64,000 nt of DNA, from assembly GCF_000164865.1 (NCBI RefSeq), contig NC_014618.1, positions 620,001 through 684,000 on the forward strand. The letters are read 5' to 3'. Below are positions 54,248-62,848 of the stretch, piece by piece (position 1 is the stretch's first letter; the number at the start of each line of letters is the position of its first letter). The notes below the pieces were generated by a model. That model was not told the DNA's origin. It did not search any database and worked only from the letters and a program-made list of their open reading frames with translations. The stretch comes from [Enterobacter] lignolyticus SCF1. Lineage in GTDB: Bacteria > Pseudomonadota > Gammaproteobacteria > Enterobacterales > Enterobacteriaceae. The position numbers and the translations under genes were made by a program.

Positions 54248-54908
54248 ACAATGGTTTCCTCATTTGCAGTGGGACCTGCTGCTGGCGGCGACCCAGGAGA
54301 CGCTGTATATGACCGCGCTTGCCGGCGCGGCGACGTTTGTGCTCGGCATCACGCTGGGGCTGACGCTGTTCCTGACGGCGAAAGGCGGCCTGTTTCAGCA
54401 CCGGACGGTGTACAGCGCTATCTCGCTTCTGGTGAACGTGTTCCGCTCGATCCCGTTCATCATCCTGATAGTTCTGCTGATCCCGTTCACCAAGGCCATC
54501 GTCGGCACCATTCTGGGAGCGGATGCGGCGCTACCGGCGCTGATAGTCGGCGCGGCGCCGTTTTACGCGCGGCTGGTCGAAATCGCCCTGCGCGAAGTGG
54601 ACAAAGGCGTGATTGAGGCCACCCGTTCGATGGGGGCAAAACTGTCGACGCTGATTTTCCGCGTCCTGTTGCCGGAATCGTCTCCGGCGCTGGTGTCGGG
54701 GATTACCGTCACGCTGATTGCGCTGGTGAGCTACAGCGCAATGGCTGGGGTGATTGGCGCAGGCGGCTTAGGCAACCTCGCCTATCTGGAAGGGTTTCAA
54801 CGCAACCATAACGACGTCACGCTGGTGGCGACGGTGACCATTCTGCTCATCGTTTTCATCATCCAGCTTGTTGGCGACGTCATCACTTCTCTTTTAGACA
54901 AACGATAA
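54240..54908 (+). CDS. MetI-like ABC transporter permease
   Basis: A 222-residue membrane protein with five hydrophobic helices and the conserved EAA-type coupling loop EVDKGVIEATRSMGAKLSTLIFRVLLPE. It is a MetI-family permease that pairs with the upstream ATPase. The ATG at 54240 overlaps the ATPase stop; a TTG two codons earlier is unlikely. Confidence 0.9.
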   Translation: MAEQWFPHLQWDLLLAATQETLYMTALAGAATFVLGITLGLTLFLTAKGGLFQHRTVYSAISLLVNVFRSIPFIILIVLLIPFTKAIVGTILGADAALPALIVGAAPFYARLVEIALREVDKGVIEATRSMGAKLSTLIFRVLLPESSPALVSGITVTLIALVSYSAMAGVIGAGGLGNLAYLEGFQRNHNDVTLVATVTILLIVFIIQLVGDVITSLLDKR

Positions 54909-54925
54909 TACTTTGGGGCCATACC

Positions 54926-55738
54926 ATGAAAAAAACACTGACGTTGATTGCCGCAGCAACCCTGAGCGTACTGAGCGCCGCCTCCTGGGCCGATACCCTG
55001 ACCGTGGGCGCCTCGAACGTACCGCACGCCGAAATTCTCGAGCAGGCGAAGCCGATTCTGGCAAAAGAGGGGATCGATCTGGAAATCAAGCGTTTCCAGG
55101 ACTACATCCTGCCGAACACCGCGCTGGCGGGACGGGAAATTGACGCCAACTACTTCCAGCATATTCCGTACCTCAACAGCGTGCTGAAGGATCACGCCGG
55201 GGATAAAGAGTATGACTTCGTTAGCGCGGGCGCGATTCATATTGAGCCGATCGGCATCTATTCGAAAAAATACAAATCGCTGAAGGACTTGCCGGAGGGC
55301 GGCAAGATCCTGCTGCGCGACGCGGTGGCGGAAGAGGGGCGTATTCTCTCGATCTTTGAAAAAGAGGGCGTGATTACGCTGAAGCCGGGCGTTGATAAGG
55401 TGAAGGCGCGCATCAGCGATATCGTGGAGAACCCGAAAAAGCTGAAGTTCCTGCCGAACGTGGAGGCCTCTCTGCTGCCGCAGATGTATAAAAACAACGA
55501 GGGCGACGCGGTGGTGATTAACGCCAACTACGCCATCGACGCCGGTCTGGACCCGGTGCACGACCCGATTGCGGTCGAAAGCGGTGAAAATAACCCGTAT
55601 GCCAACATCATTACCGTGCATCGCGGCGATGAGAAGAAAAAGGATATCGTTGCGCTGGTCAATGTGCTGCACTCCAAAGAGATTCAGGACTGGATCCGCA
55701 GTAAATATAAAGGCGCGGTGATCCCGGTGAGCAACTGA
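54926..55738 (+). CDS. MetQ-like periplasmic binding protein
   Basis: A 270-residue NlpA/MetQ-family binding protein with motif VGASNVPHAEILEQAKPIL. The signal peptide ends at ASWA|DTL and has no lipobox cysteine, unlike the lipoprotein MetQ of E. coli, so this one should be free in the periplasm. The residues forming the amino acid site in the family (for example Asn-Ala-Asn-Tyr in VINANYAID) are present. Substrate likely methionine or a related thioether. Confidence 0.9.
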   Translation: MKKTLTLIAAATLSVLSAASWADTLTVGASNVPHAEILEQAKPILAKEGIDLEIKRFQDYILPNTALAGREIDANYFQHIPYLNSVLKDHAGDKEYDFVSAGAIHIEPIGIYSKKYKSLKDLPEGGKILLRDAVAEEGRILSIFEKEGVITLKPGVDKVKARISDIVENPKKLKFLPNVEASLLPQMYKNNEGDAVVINANYAIDAGLDPVHDPIAVESGENNPYANIITVHRGDEKKKDIVALVNVLHSKEIQDWIRSKYKGAVIPVSN

Positions 55739-55745
55739 TCACCGG

Positions 55746-55775
55746 CGCGCGTCCTCTGCGTGAGGCAGAGGGCGC
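55746..55775 (+). terminator. Hairpin after the binding-protein gene
   Basis: CGCGTCCTCTGC pairs with GCAGAGGGCGCG around a 5-nt loop, a few bases after the stop codon. There is no clear U-tract. Confidence 0.55.
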
Positions 55776-55864
55776 GTTCCGCTGAAGACACTTCTTTACA
55801 GCATTACCATTGCCAAAACGCGCTCACCCTATAAGATAAGCCTCGTGAATAATTGAGGCCGATC

Positions 55865-56224
55865 ATGATCAAGCGACAGCGAAAAGCCATTCTTCTTGTA
55901 GTCCTTGCCTGTCTGGTGGTGCTGGTATGCACCGCGCAGCGGATGGCGGGCCTGCACGCGCTGGTCATGAACGCCGCCGCCGTGACGCAGACCGCGTCGC
56001 CAACTCCGGACCGCGCCGAGGCGCCGGTTTCCCCCTGCGAGCTGAGCGCGAAGTCGCTGCTGGCCTCGCCGCCGGTGCTGTTTGAAGGGGCGATGGTCGC
56101 TATCGCGCTGCTGCTGGCCGTACTGGCGGCGATACCCTCGCGGCCTGTACGCCTCTGGCCTCCCCGCGTTATTTCCCCGCCCCGGCTACGGGTGCATCTA
56201 CGATTATGCGTTTTCCGTGAATGA
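55865..56224 (+). CDS. scsA: ScsA-like copper-stress protein
   Basis: A 119-residue small membrane protein with an N-terminal anchor (about 9-28) and a second hydrophobic segment near residues 74-92, ending in a basic tail. By size and position directly before scsB it corresponds to ScsA, the first gene of the Salmonella suppressor-of-copper-sensitivity locus; the sequence alone is weakly conserved. GAGG lies 6 nt before the ATG at 55865. Function unknown. Confidence 0.72.
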   Translation: MIKRQRKAILLVVLACLVVLVCTAQRMAGLHALVMNAAAVTQTASPTPDRAEAPVSPCELSAKSLLASPPVLFEGAMVAIALLLAVLAAIPSRPVRLWPPRVISPPRLRVHLRLCVFRE

Positions 56225-56272
56225 GCATTGGCCTGACAACTCAGGTTAATCAATCATTTATGGAGAATTTTC

Positions 56273-58279
56273 ATGCATATTTTATTCAGGCGGCTGCTGG
56301 TCTGCCTGCTATGGTTATGGCTGCCCGTCAGCCAGGCCGCCGACAGCGGCTGGCTGCGCGCGGCCGATAATCAACACGCCAGCGTCAGGCTGCGCGCCCA
56401 GACGCAGGACAGCGGCGAAACGCGCCTGCTGCTGGATGTCGCCCTCGAAAAGGGCTGGAAAACCTACTGGCGTTCGCCGGGAGAAGGGGGGATTGCGCCC
56501 GCCATCGCCTGGGAGAAACCGCTGGCGGTTACGTGGCGCTGGCCGACGCCGCAGCGTTTTGAGGTGGCCGGGATTTCGACCCAGGGCTATCACGGCAACG
56601 TCAGCTTTCCGATGACGATAGCCGGCGCGCCGCCGGTGCTGAAGGGCGTGCTGACGCTTTCAACCTGCAGCAACGTCTGCATTCTGACCGACTATCCCTT
56701 CTCGCTGGATATGTCCACGCCCGCGGGAGACCGCTTTAGCTACGACTTTACCCGCGCCATGGGCACGCTGCCGCGCCCTGACGGTCTGACCTCGCAGCTT
56801 AGCGCGTCTTATGCGCCAGGCACGCTGACGGTGACCGCCGTGCGCAGCGCAGGCTGGCCGCAGCCGTCGCTGTTTTTCGACAGCATGGAGGATGTGGATT
56901 TCGGTCGCCCGACCTTTTCCGTGACGGGCGATACCCTCACCGCCACTGTGCCGGTCAGCGACAGCTGGGGCGACGCCGCGCCGGATCTCAGCGGCAAGCG
57001 CGTGTCGCTGGTGCTGGCGGACAGCGGTCAGGCGCAGGAGAGTACGGTTACGCCCGGCACAGGCTCGCCCGCGGCTGGCGTTTCGCTGGGCTGGGCGCTG
57101 CTGATGGCGCTGGCGGGCGGGCTAATCCTCAACGTGATGCCCTGCGTACTGCCGGTGCTGGCGATGAAGCTGGGCTCGCTGGTCCAGACCCGGACCGCGG
57201 AGCGCGGCGCGGTACGGCGGCAGTTTCTGGCCTCCGTCAGCGGCATTGTGGCGTCGTTCCTTGCGCTGGCGCTGATGATGACGCTGCTGCGGCTCGGCAA
57301 CCAGGCGCTGGGCTGGGGCATTCAGTTTCAGAACCCGTGGTTTATCGGCGTGATGGCGCTGGTGATGGTGCTGTTTAGCGCCAGCCTGCTGGGCTTCTTT
57401 GAGCTTCGCCTTTCCTCCGGCGCCAGCACCTTCCTGGCGACGCGCGGCGGCAGCGGGCTGATGGGGCATTTCTGGCAGGGCGCCTTCGCCACGCTGCTGG
57501 CGACCCCTTGTACCGCGCCGTTTCTCGGTACCGCCGTGTCGGTGGCGCTGGTGGCGCCGCTGCCGCTGCTGTGGGGGATATTTCTGGCGATGGGCATCGG
57601 TATGAGCCTGCCGTGGCTTTTGATTGTCGCAAGGCCCGGGCTTGCGCTGCGACTGCCGCGCCCGGGACGCTGGATGAACGTCGTGCGTATCGTGCTCGGG
57701 CTGATGATGCTCGGATCGTCCCTGTGGCTGATAAGCCTGCTGACGGCGCACATTGGCCGCGGGCCGGTGCTGGGGCTGATGGCGGCGCTGGCGGCGTTGC
57801 TGTGGCTGGCGACGCTCTGGCGCTACCGCTGGCGTACGGCGCTGCGGGCGGGCGCGCTGGCGCTGGTAATTGCGGCGGCGGCTGGCGCGGTCTCCTGGCC
57901 TGACGGCTCAGAGACGTCGCGCGATCGGGTCAACTGGCGGCCGCTCAGCGAGCAGGCGATAGCCGATGCGCTGGCGAACCACCAGCGGGTCTTCGTCGAT
58001 GTCACCGCCGACTGGTGCGTGACCTGTAAAGCCAATAAATACAACGTCCTGCTGCGTGATGACGTGCAGGATGCCCTCTCTGAACCGGATGTGGTCGCGC
58101 TGCGCGGCGACTGGAGCCGCCCTTCTGAAACCATCAGCCGGTTCCTGACCGCCCGCGGCAGCGCGGCGGTGCCGTTTAATCAGATCTATGGACCGGGGTT
58201 ACCGCAGGGCCGCGTGCTGCCTGCGCTGTTAAGCCGCGAAGAGGTTATGACCACCCTGTCCGATGCAAAAGGAAAATAA
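56273..58279 (+). CDS. scsB: ScsB, DsbD-like transmembrane thiol reductase
   Basis: A 668-residue protein with a signal peptide (ends near SQA|ADS), a periplasmic N-terminal domain (about 25-255), eight membrane helices and a C-terminal thioredoxin domain (from about 550) with DWCVTCKANKYNV. The membrane cysteines are in MPCVLPVLAMK and TPCTAPFLGT. It carries electrons from cytosolic thioredoxin to periplasmic partners, chiefly ScsC. GGAG precedes the ATG; its stop overlaps the scsC start. Confidence 0.94.
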   Translation: MHILFRRLLVCLLWLWLPVSQAADSGWLRAADNQHASVRLRAQTQDSGETRLLLDVALEKGWKTYWRSPGEGGIAPAIAWEKPLAVTWRWPTPQRFEVAGISTQGYHGNVSFPMTIAGAPPVLKGVLTLSTCSNVCILTDYPFSLDMSTPAGDRFSYDFTRAMGTLPRPDGLTSQLSASYAPGTLTVTAVRSAGWPQPSLFFDSMEDVDFGRPTFSVTGDTLTATVPVSDSWGDAAPDLSGKRVSLVLADSGQAQESTVTPGTGSPAAGVSLGWALLMALAGGLILNVMPCVLPVLAMKLGSLVQTRTAERGAVRRQFLASVSGIVASFLALALMMTLLRLGNQALGWGIQFQNPWFIGVMALVMVLFSASLLGFFELRLSSGASTFLATRGGSGLMGHFWQGAFATLLATPCTAPFLGTAVSVALVAPLPLLWGIFLAMGIGMSLPWLLIVARPGLALRLPRPGRWMNVVRIVLGLMMLGSSLWLISLLTAHIGRGPVLGLMAALAALLWLATLWRYRWRTALRAGALALVIAAAAGAVSWPDGSETSRDRVNWRPLSEQAIADALANHQRVFVDVTADWCVTCKANKYNVLLRDDVQDALSEPDVVALRGDWSRPSETISRFLTARGSAAVPFNQIYGPGLPQGRVLPALLSREEVMTTLSDAKGK

Positions 58280-58911
58280 TGATGAAACTGTTGACTGCAC
58301 TTCTCCTGCTCTGTTTTTCGGCGTTCAGCGTAGCGGCGCCCGCCGCCCCGGCGGCAGAGGACCCACCGCCAGCGGATTCCACGCAGGCGCAGCTGGAAGC
58401 GCTGCTGTTTAAAGATCCCAGCAGCCCGCGCATGGGGGCTGAGAAGCCGCGCCTGATCATCGTGACTTTCACCGATTACAACTGTCCGTACTGCAAGCAG
58501 TTCGATCCGATGCTGGAGAAGGTCGTGCACGATAACCCGGACGTGCAGCTTATCGTGAAGCTGCTGCCGTTCAAGGGGCAGAGCTCGGTCAACGCCGCGA
58601 AGGCGGCGCTGTCGACCTGGCGCCAGCAGCCGGAACGGTTCTGGCCGCTGCACCAGCGCCTGATGGCGAAGAAAGGGTATCACGATGACGCCAGCATCCT
58701 CGCGGCGCAGAAGAAGACCGGTACCGACGGCATCCGTGTGGATGAAAAAACCATGGAGCCGCTGAAGATGAACCTGATTTTGTCCCAGGTGCTGGGCATT
58801 CAGGGCACGCCTGCGACCCTGATCGGCGATCAGATGGTGGCGGGCGCTATCCCGCAGGATGAACTGGAGGCGCTGGTGAAAGAGCAGCTGGCGAAAGCGC
58901 GTGCGGGCTAA
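58279..58911 (+). CDS. scsC: ScsC, DsbA/DsbG-like periplasmic thiol oxidoreductase
   Basis: A 210-residue DSBA-fold protein with a signal peptide ending near VAA|PAA and the active site FTDYNCPYCKQFDP (CPYC). The cis-Pro loop is in QGTPATLIG. In Salmonella and Proteus ScsC is a reducing or disulfide isomerase, kept reduced by ScsB and linked to copper tolerance. It starts at 58279 overlapping the scsB stop; the next ATG, one codon later, is equally possible. Its last 11 bases overlap scsD. Confidence 0.94.
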   Translation: MMKLLTALLLLCFSAFSVAAPAAPAAEDPPPADSTQAQLEALLFKDPSSPRMGAEKPRLIIVTFTDYNCPYCKQFDPMLEKVVHDNPDVQLIVKLLPFKGQSSVNAAKAALSTWRQQPERFWPLHQRLMAKKGYHDDASILAAQKKTGTDGIRVDEKTMEPLKMNLILSQVLGIQGTPATLIGDQMVAGAIPQDELEALVKEQLAKARAG

Positions 58912-59401
58912 ACTGCGCCGCTGGCTGCGTGAAATCCTCATGCTGCTGCTGATTGCCGCCGCGGCGATGTGGGCGATGGATACCCTGCGCAAACCCGCGC
59001 TGCCGCAGGGGTTTATCAGCACGCCACTGCATACGCTGGACGGCGAACAGGTTTTCCTGGCGACGCTGAGCCGCGAGCGGCCGTTGCTGGTTTACGTCTG
59101 GGCGACGTGGTGCGGGATTTGTCGCTACACCACGCCGTCCGTCGCAACACTGGCGCAAGAGGGCGGCAACGTGATGACGGTGGCGCTGCGTTCCGGCGAT
59201 AACAGCACGCTGGAAAAATGGCTGTCACGCAAGGGATACGCGATACCCGTGGTTAACGACGCAACGGGTCAGCTTGCCCGTCAGTGGGATGTGCAGGTCA
59301 CACCGACGCTATTGGTAATCGATAACGGCGAGGTGACCTCCATCACCACCGGCTGGACCAGCGGTTGGGGGATGCGTTTGCGGCTGTGGCTGGCATCGTG
59401 A
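58901..59401 (+). CDS. scsD: ScsD, membrane-anchored thioredoxin-like protein
   Basis: A 166-residue TlpA-type protein with a basic N-terminus, one membrane anchor (about 9-25) and a periplasmic thioredoxin domain with VWATWCGICRYTTP (WCGIC) and the cis-Pro segment QVTPTLLVI. The start is a GTG at 58901 inside scsC; no nearer ATG gives the full domain. It is the last gene of scsABCD, in the order known from Salmonella and Klebsiella. Confidence 0.93.
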   Translation: MRAKLRRWLREILMLLLIAAAAMWAMDTLRKPALPQGFISTPLHTLDGEQVFLATLSRERPLLVYVWATWCGICRYTTPSVATLAQEGGNVMTVALRSGDNSTLEKWLSRKGYAIPVVNDATGQLARQWDVQVTPTLLVIDNGEVTSITTGWTSGWGMRLRLWLAS

Positions 59402-59524
59402 AGCGGTAAATGGCGCTGGGCCTGTTCATTACGGGCCTGGCGTCAAAAAGGCAGTAGTAAAGTTTAGAAATAAACGGTCTGAAGCACGGAATGCTACGAA
59501 GCACGATAAAGGACAGTATACTTT

Positions 59525-59749
59525 ATGAGCAGGTTAAATTTTGTACATGAGGTTGACGTGATGGATGATGCTGTACTGCATAGCGCAGGGTTAGACGAAC
59601 TGTTGAGAATGCACCTGGACCGACACTTGCAGGGCGAAATACCGTACCTGCGGGCGCTGGAATTAGCCGTAGTGGAACTTAGCCGGGAAAACCGGGATAT
59701 GAAAGCGCGACTGCTCGAATATTATAACGTGCAGGCTGGCGGACATTAA
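59525..59749 (+). CDS. Small protein of unknown function
   Basis: A 74-residue soluble, acidic, helix-forming protein that I do not recognise. Residues 22-65 look like two amphipathic helices with heptad spacing (LDELLRMHLDRHLQGEIPYLRALELAVVELSRE). A -10-like TATACT (59517-59522) lies just before the ATG and there is no strong ribosome site. It stands alone between scsD and the autotransporter. Confidence 0.45.
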   Translation: MSRLNFVHEVDVMDDAVLHSAGLDELLRMHLDRHLQGEIPYLRALELAVVELSRENRDMKARLLEYYNVQAGGH

Positions 59750-60173
59750 TACCATTATTGTCATCGGCAGGGGCGGGACGTCCTTGCCGGCCGTGGAAAT
59801 ACACAAGTACAGATGACGGTAGCCTGGCGCTGGACGGGTTATATATCATTTCCTTTCTTCCTATTTAAAAATGTAATCATTATTAACATCCAATGCTACT
59901 CTGTTTAAAGTTAAACGGAACGTTTCCTGTTTTTTCTGAAAAAGATACGTTGGCGCTCGGCTGTTTTATGTGATTAATGTCGTTAAATATATCCTGATTC
60001 ATTCATCATGGGAATGTTGAAAATAAATCGATCGGTTATGTCTATTATTCCTGTACGTAAAAATGCAATGAATTTCCGATTTTGGTTTTACAATTAAGCG
60101 AAGTGAGGTTATTCCTGGAGGGAAATAAAACCGTTAAAACATAGCGCCAATAAAATATTCTAAGGAAATTCTT
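59750..60173. other. AT-rich gap before the autotransporter
   Basis: A 424-bp non-coding stretch. A short imperfect hairpin lies near 59765-59792 (GGCAGGGGC ... CCTTGCC). The rest is notably AT-rich and presumably holds the autotransporter promoter. I see no gene. Confidence 0.5.
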
Positions 60174-62795
60174 ATGCGCTATACATCCCGGTTGTCGCTA
60201 TTATCACATTGCATTCTTTTATCGTTGACCTCTTTTGCCGTTCAGGCCAGCGCCACGACGCCATCCGTTCCCTGCGCCGGAGGTGATATAACGCAGACCT
60301 GCGGATTAAGCGTCTACACGGATAATAATTTCTATCAGGGAAGCGGTGATAAAGACGCGGTAATGGCGCAGGCGACCGCGACGAATATTTATATGGATGG
60401 CAACCGACGCGCTGGCGATACCCAGTCGCTTATCGTTAACGGTACGGATATGTCCGGGGCCTATATTCAGGCCAGCAAAGGGGGCACGGTTAACATCACC
60501 ATGATCGACGGCGCCAGCGCGGATATGATCGAATCCGGAGATGCCGGACAGACAACCAATACCGCGATTACGCTTGACGACGCGGTGCTAAAGGGGGAAG
60601 ACGATTCAATCGCTTACACTCCGGGAGATGCGGCGGGCGACAAGGCGTACATGATGGGCTCGGCGATTTTTATCGACCCGCTGGATGCCGGAAACCACAG
60701 CGTCGCAATTACCGACGGTAGCCTGGTGCAGGGGAGTATCGTGAGCGCAGGGGCCGGTGTGCAGACGATTGCGCTGAATAACAGTTCGTTGGTGAACGGA
60801 GGAATATATACCGGAAGCAATGCGTCAGCGACCACGATTGCCTTAACGAATTCGGTGCTGGACGCCAGCCAAAGTGAAATAGCGCAGCAGGCCGGGGAAA
60901 TCGTCGCTGGGCTGAATGAAAAAGGCGTTGGACCTTTCAGCAATATAAATGTCCAGGAATATGATGACGTGGGTATTGCTGTGTACGGTAAATCTGCGAT
61001 GGCGTTGAGCCTTAATAACAGTACGCTGACCGGCGATATTGCGCTGCTAAACGAAGGTAATGATGCAGGGCCGGGAAGTATCAGCGTGACGATGGCGAAT
61101 AATACCACCGTTAACGGTGATATGACCCTGGTTGGCCAGTCCAGTAATACCATTACGCTTACCGACGACAGCACCCTGAATGGCGACGTCGATGCGGCGA
61201 ATAATAGCGGCAATACCGCCCTCACTCTGGATAATTATTCTCGCATCAACGGCAATATCGCCCTCGGCAGCGGCAATGATACGGTGACGCTGACCCATGA
61301 CTCGCAGGTGAACGGCGATGTGGATGCGGGCGCGGGCGACGATACGCTGTCAATGGATGAGGGCAGCACGATTAGCGGCCAGATTAGCGATTTTGAAACG
61401 GTGAATACGGCGGGCAATAACAATATTAAGACCGACGCCATCAATGATACCAGCACCTGGAACCTGCAAAACGGTTCTCAGCTTACCGCACAGGAGACGG
61501 GCAGCAATGTTCAGGTCAATATGAGCGCCGACAGCTATGTTGACCTGGGGACGGTGACCGGGACAAATGATGAGATCGTGGTGAACAGCGTAACGGCGGC
61601 GTCGGTGAACCAGCAGGATCAGGAGATTGGCACCTTCACAACGGCGGGGGATGCCCCTCAAACCGCGGCGGCGGCAGCGTTTAGCAACGGCGAGCAGCAG
61701 GTGGAGAGCCGCAGCGGCGCCTACAACTACAGCAACAGTCTGGACGTGGTTGCGGCGCAGAGCGCGCTGCTCACGGCCAGCGATACCCAGAGCTGGGACA
61801 TTTTGTTCAGCAGCTCCCGCAGCTCGCTGGCAAGCGATGTTCAGGGGCTGATGGCCGGGCTGGACGCGGCGGAACAGGCAGGCCAGCTCATTACCGACGA
61901 CATCGCCAACCACATGACGCAGATCCACCTGCAAAACCTGCGCGGGCACGTCGTCGGGGGCGCGCAGCTGTGGGGCGATTTCCTCTATCAGAACGGCGAC
62001 GTCAGCGACGACGTTGATTACAACAGCATTACCCAGGGCGCGCAGGGCGGCGTGGACTGGACGATACCGCTCGCCAACGGCGACAGCCTTACCGCCGGTA
62101 TGGCGTTAGGCTGGACCCGCAGCCGGGTTGAGGACAACAGCGGCGGCGAGAACCGCTTTAAGGATACCGTTTACGGCAATTACTACAGCCTCTACGGCGG
62201 CTGGCAGCAGGCGCTGCGCGATAGCCGCTGGGGGATGTTTATCGACGGCAGCGTCAGCTACGGCGACATGCGCTACTCGCTGTCGGCACAGAACGTTACC
62301 GGGAATACCAGCGGAATGACGGAGGCGCTCAGCGGCTCCACCCGCGGCGACCTGTACGTCGCACAGGCGCGTACCGGGGTGAATATCCTGCTGCCGGCAG
62401 AGACGGTGCTGCAGCCGTACGTCACGCTGGGGTGGGATAAAGCCGCTGCGGACGGCTACGCCGATAGCGAAATCGCGTTCAGCGATAGCCACGTCTCCTC
62501 ATGGAACAGCAGCGTTGGTGTGCATCTCTCCACCACGGTGGCCTGTCTTGCGAAAAACACGACGCTGACGCCGTGGCTGGATATGCGCTATCAGGGACAG
62601 TTTAGCGATAACACCGATATCCGTGCGGCGGATTACCACAATACCGATGGTCATAACCTGTCGCTGGGGATTTTCGGCGCCGGGATCAGCGCCACGATCG
62701 CCCACTCGGTAGCGCTTAATACCGGGGTCTATTTCGGGACCGGCGATGTGGACAATAATGCCAGCGTTCAGGCAGGTATCAGCTACCGTTTCTGA
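60174..62795 (+). CDS. Autotransporter outer-membrane protein
   Basis: An 873-residue type Va autotransporter. A signal peptide ends near VQA|SAT. The passenger (about 27-570) is rich in Asn, Thr, Asp and Gly with repeats of the form N-G-D-V/M/I (for example TTVNGDMTLVG, STLNGDVDAAN, SRINGNIALGS, SQVNGDVDAGA), typical of a beta-helix. The C-terminal barrel (about 600-873) ends in an aromatic, VQAGISYRF. No catalytic triad or cleavage signature was seen, so an adhesin or biofilm role is more likely than a protease. AAGGAA precedes the ATG. Confidence 0.88.
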   Translation: MRYTSRLSLLSHCILLSLTSFAVQASATTPSVPCAGGDITQTCGLSVYTDNNFYQGSGDKDAVMAQATATNIYMDGNRRAGDTQSLIVNGTDMSGAYIQASKGGTVNITMIDGASADMIESGDAGQTTNTAITLDDAVLKGEDDSIAYTPGDAAGDKAYMMGSAIFIDPLDAGNHSVAITDGSLVQGSIVSAGAGVQTIALNNSSLVNGGIYTGSNASATTIALTNSVLDASQSEIAQQAGEIVAGLNEKGVGPFSNINVQEYDDVGIAVYGKSAMALSLNNSTLTGDIALLNEGNDAGPGSISVTMANNTTVNGDMTLVGQSSNTITLTDDSTLNGDVDAANNSGNTALTLDNYSRINGNIALGSGNDTVTLTHDSQVNGDVDAGAGDDTLSMDEGSTISGQISDFETVNTAGNNNIKTDAINDTSTWNLQNGSQLTAQETGSNVQVNMSADSYVDLGTVTGTNDEIVVNSVTAASVNQQDQEIGTFTTAGDAPQTAAAAAFSNGEQQVESRSGAYNYSNSLDVVAAQSALLTASDTQSWDILFSSSRSSLASDVQGLMAGLDAAEQAGQLITDDIANHMTQIHLQNLRGHVVGGAQLWGDFLYQNGDVSDDVDYNSITQGAQGGVDWTIPLANGDSLTAGMALGWTRSRVEDNSGGENRFKDTVYGNYYSLYGGWQQALRDSRWGMFIDGSVSYGDMRYSLSAQNVTGNTSGMTEALSGSTRGDLYVAQARTGVNILLPAETVLQPYVTLGWDKAAADGYADSEIAFSDSHVSSWNSSVGVHLSTTVACLAKNTTLTPWLDMRYQGQFSDNTDIRAADYHNTDGHNLSLGIFGAGISATIAHSVALNTGVYFGTGDVDNNASVQAGISYRF

Positions 62796-62799
62796 AGCG

Positions 62800-62828
62800 A
62801 ACACCCGGGTCACGCCGGGTGTTTTCAA
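62800..62828 (+). terminator. Terminator after the autotransporter gene
   Basis: AACACCCGG (62800-62808) pairs with CCGGGTGTT (62815-62823) and is followed by TTC. It lies 5 bp past the stop codon. Confidence 0.75.
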
Positions 62829-62848
62829 AGGGAGACAGCACGATTGCT

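Noticed and set aside
55790..55830. CpxR box upstream of scsA
   Set aside because: TTTAC and TTACC words occur, but their spacing is 8 rather than the 10-11 expected for the GTAAA-N5-GTAAA pattern.
60174..62795. Serine-protease (SPATE-type) autotransporter
   Set aside because: No GDSGS-type catalytic motif and no typical inter-domain cleavage site are visible; the passenger is too short.
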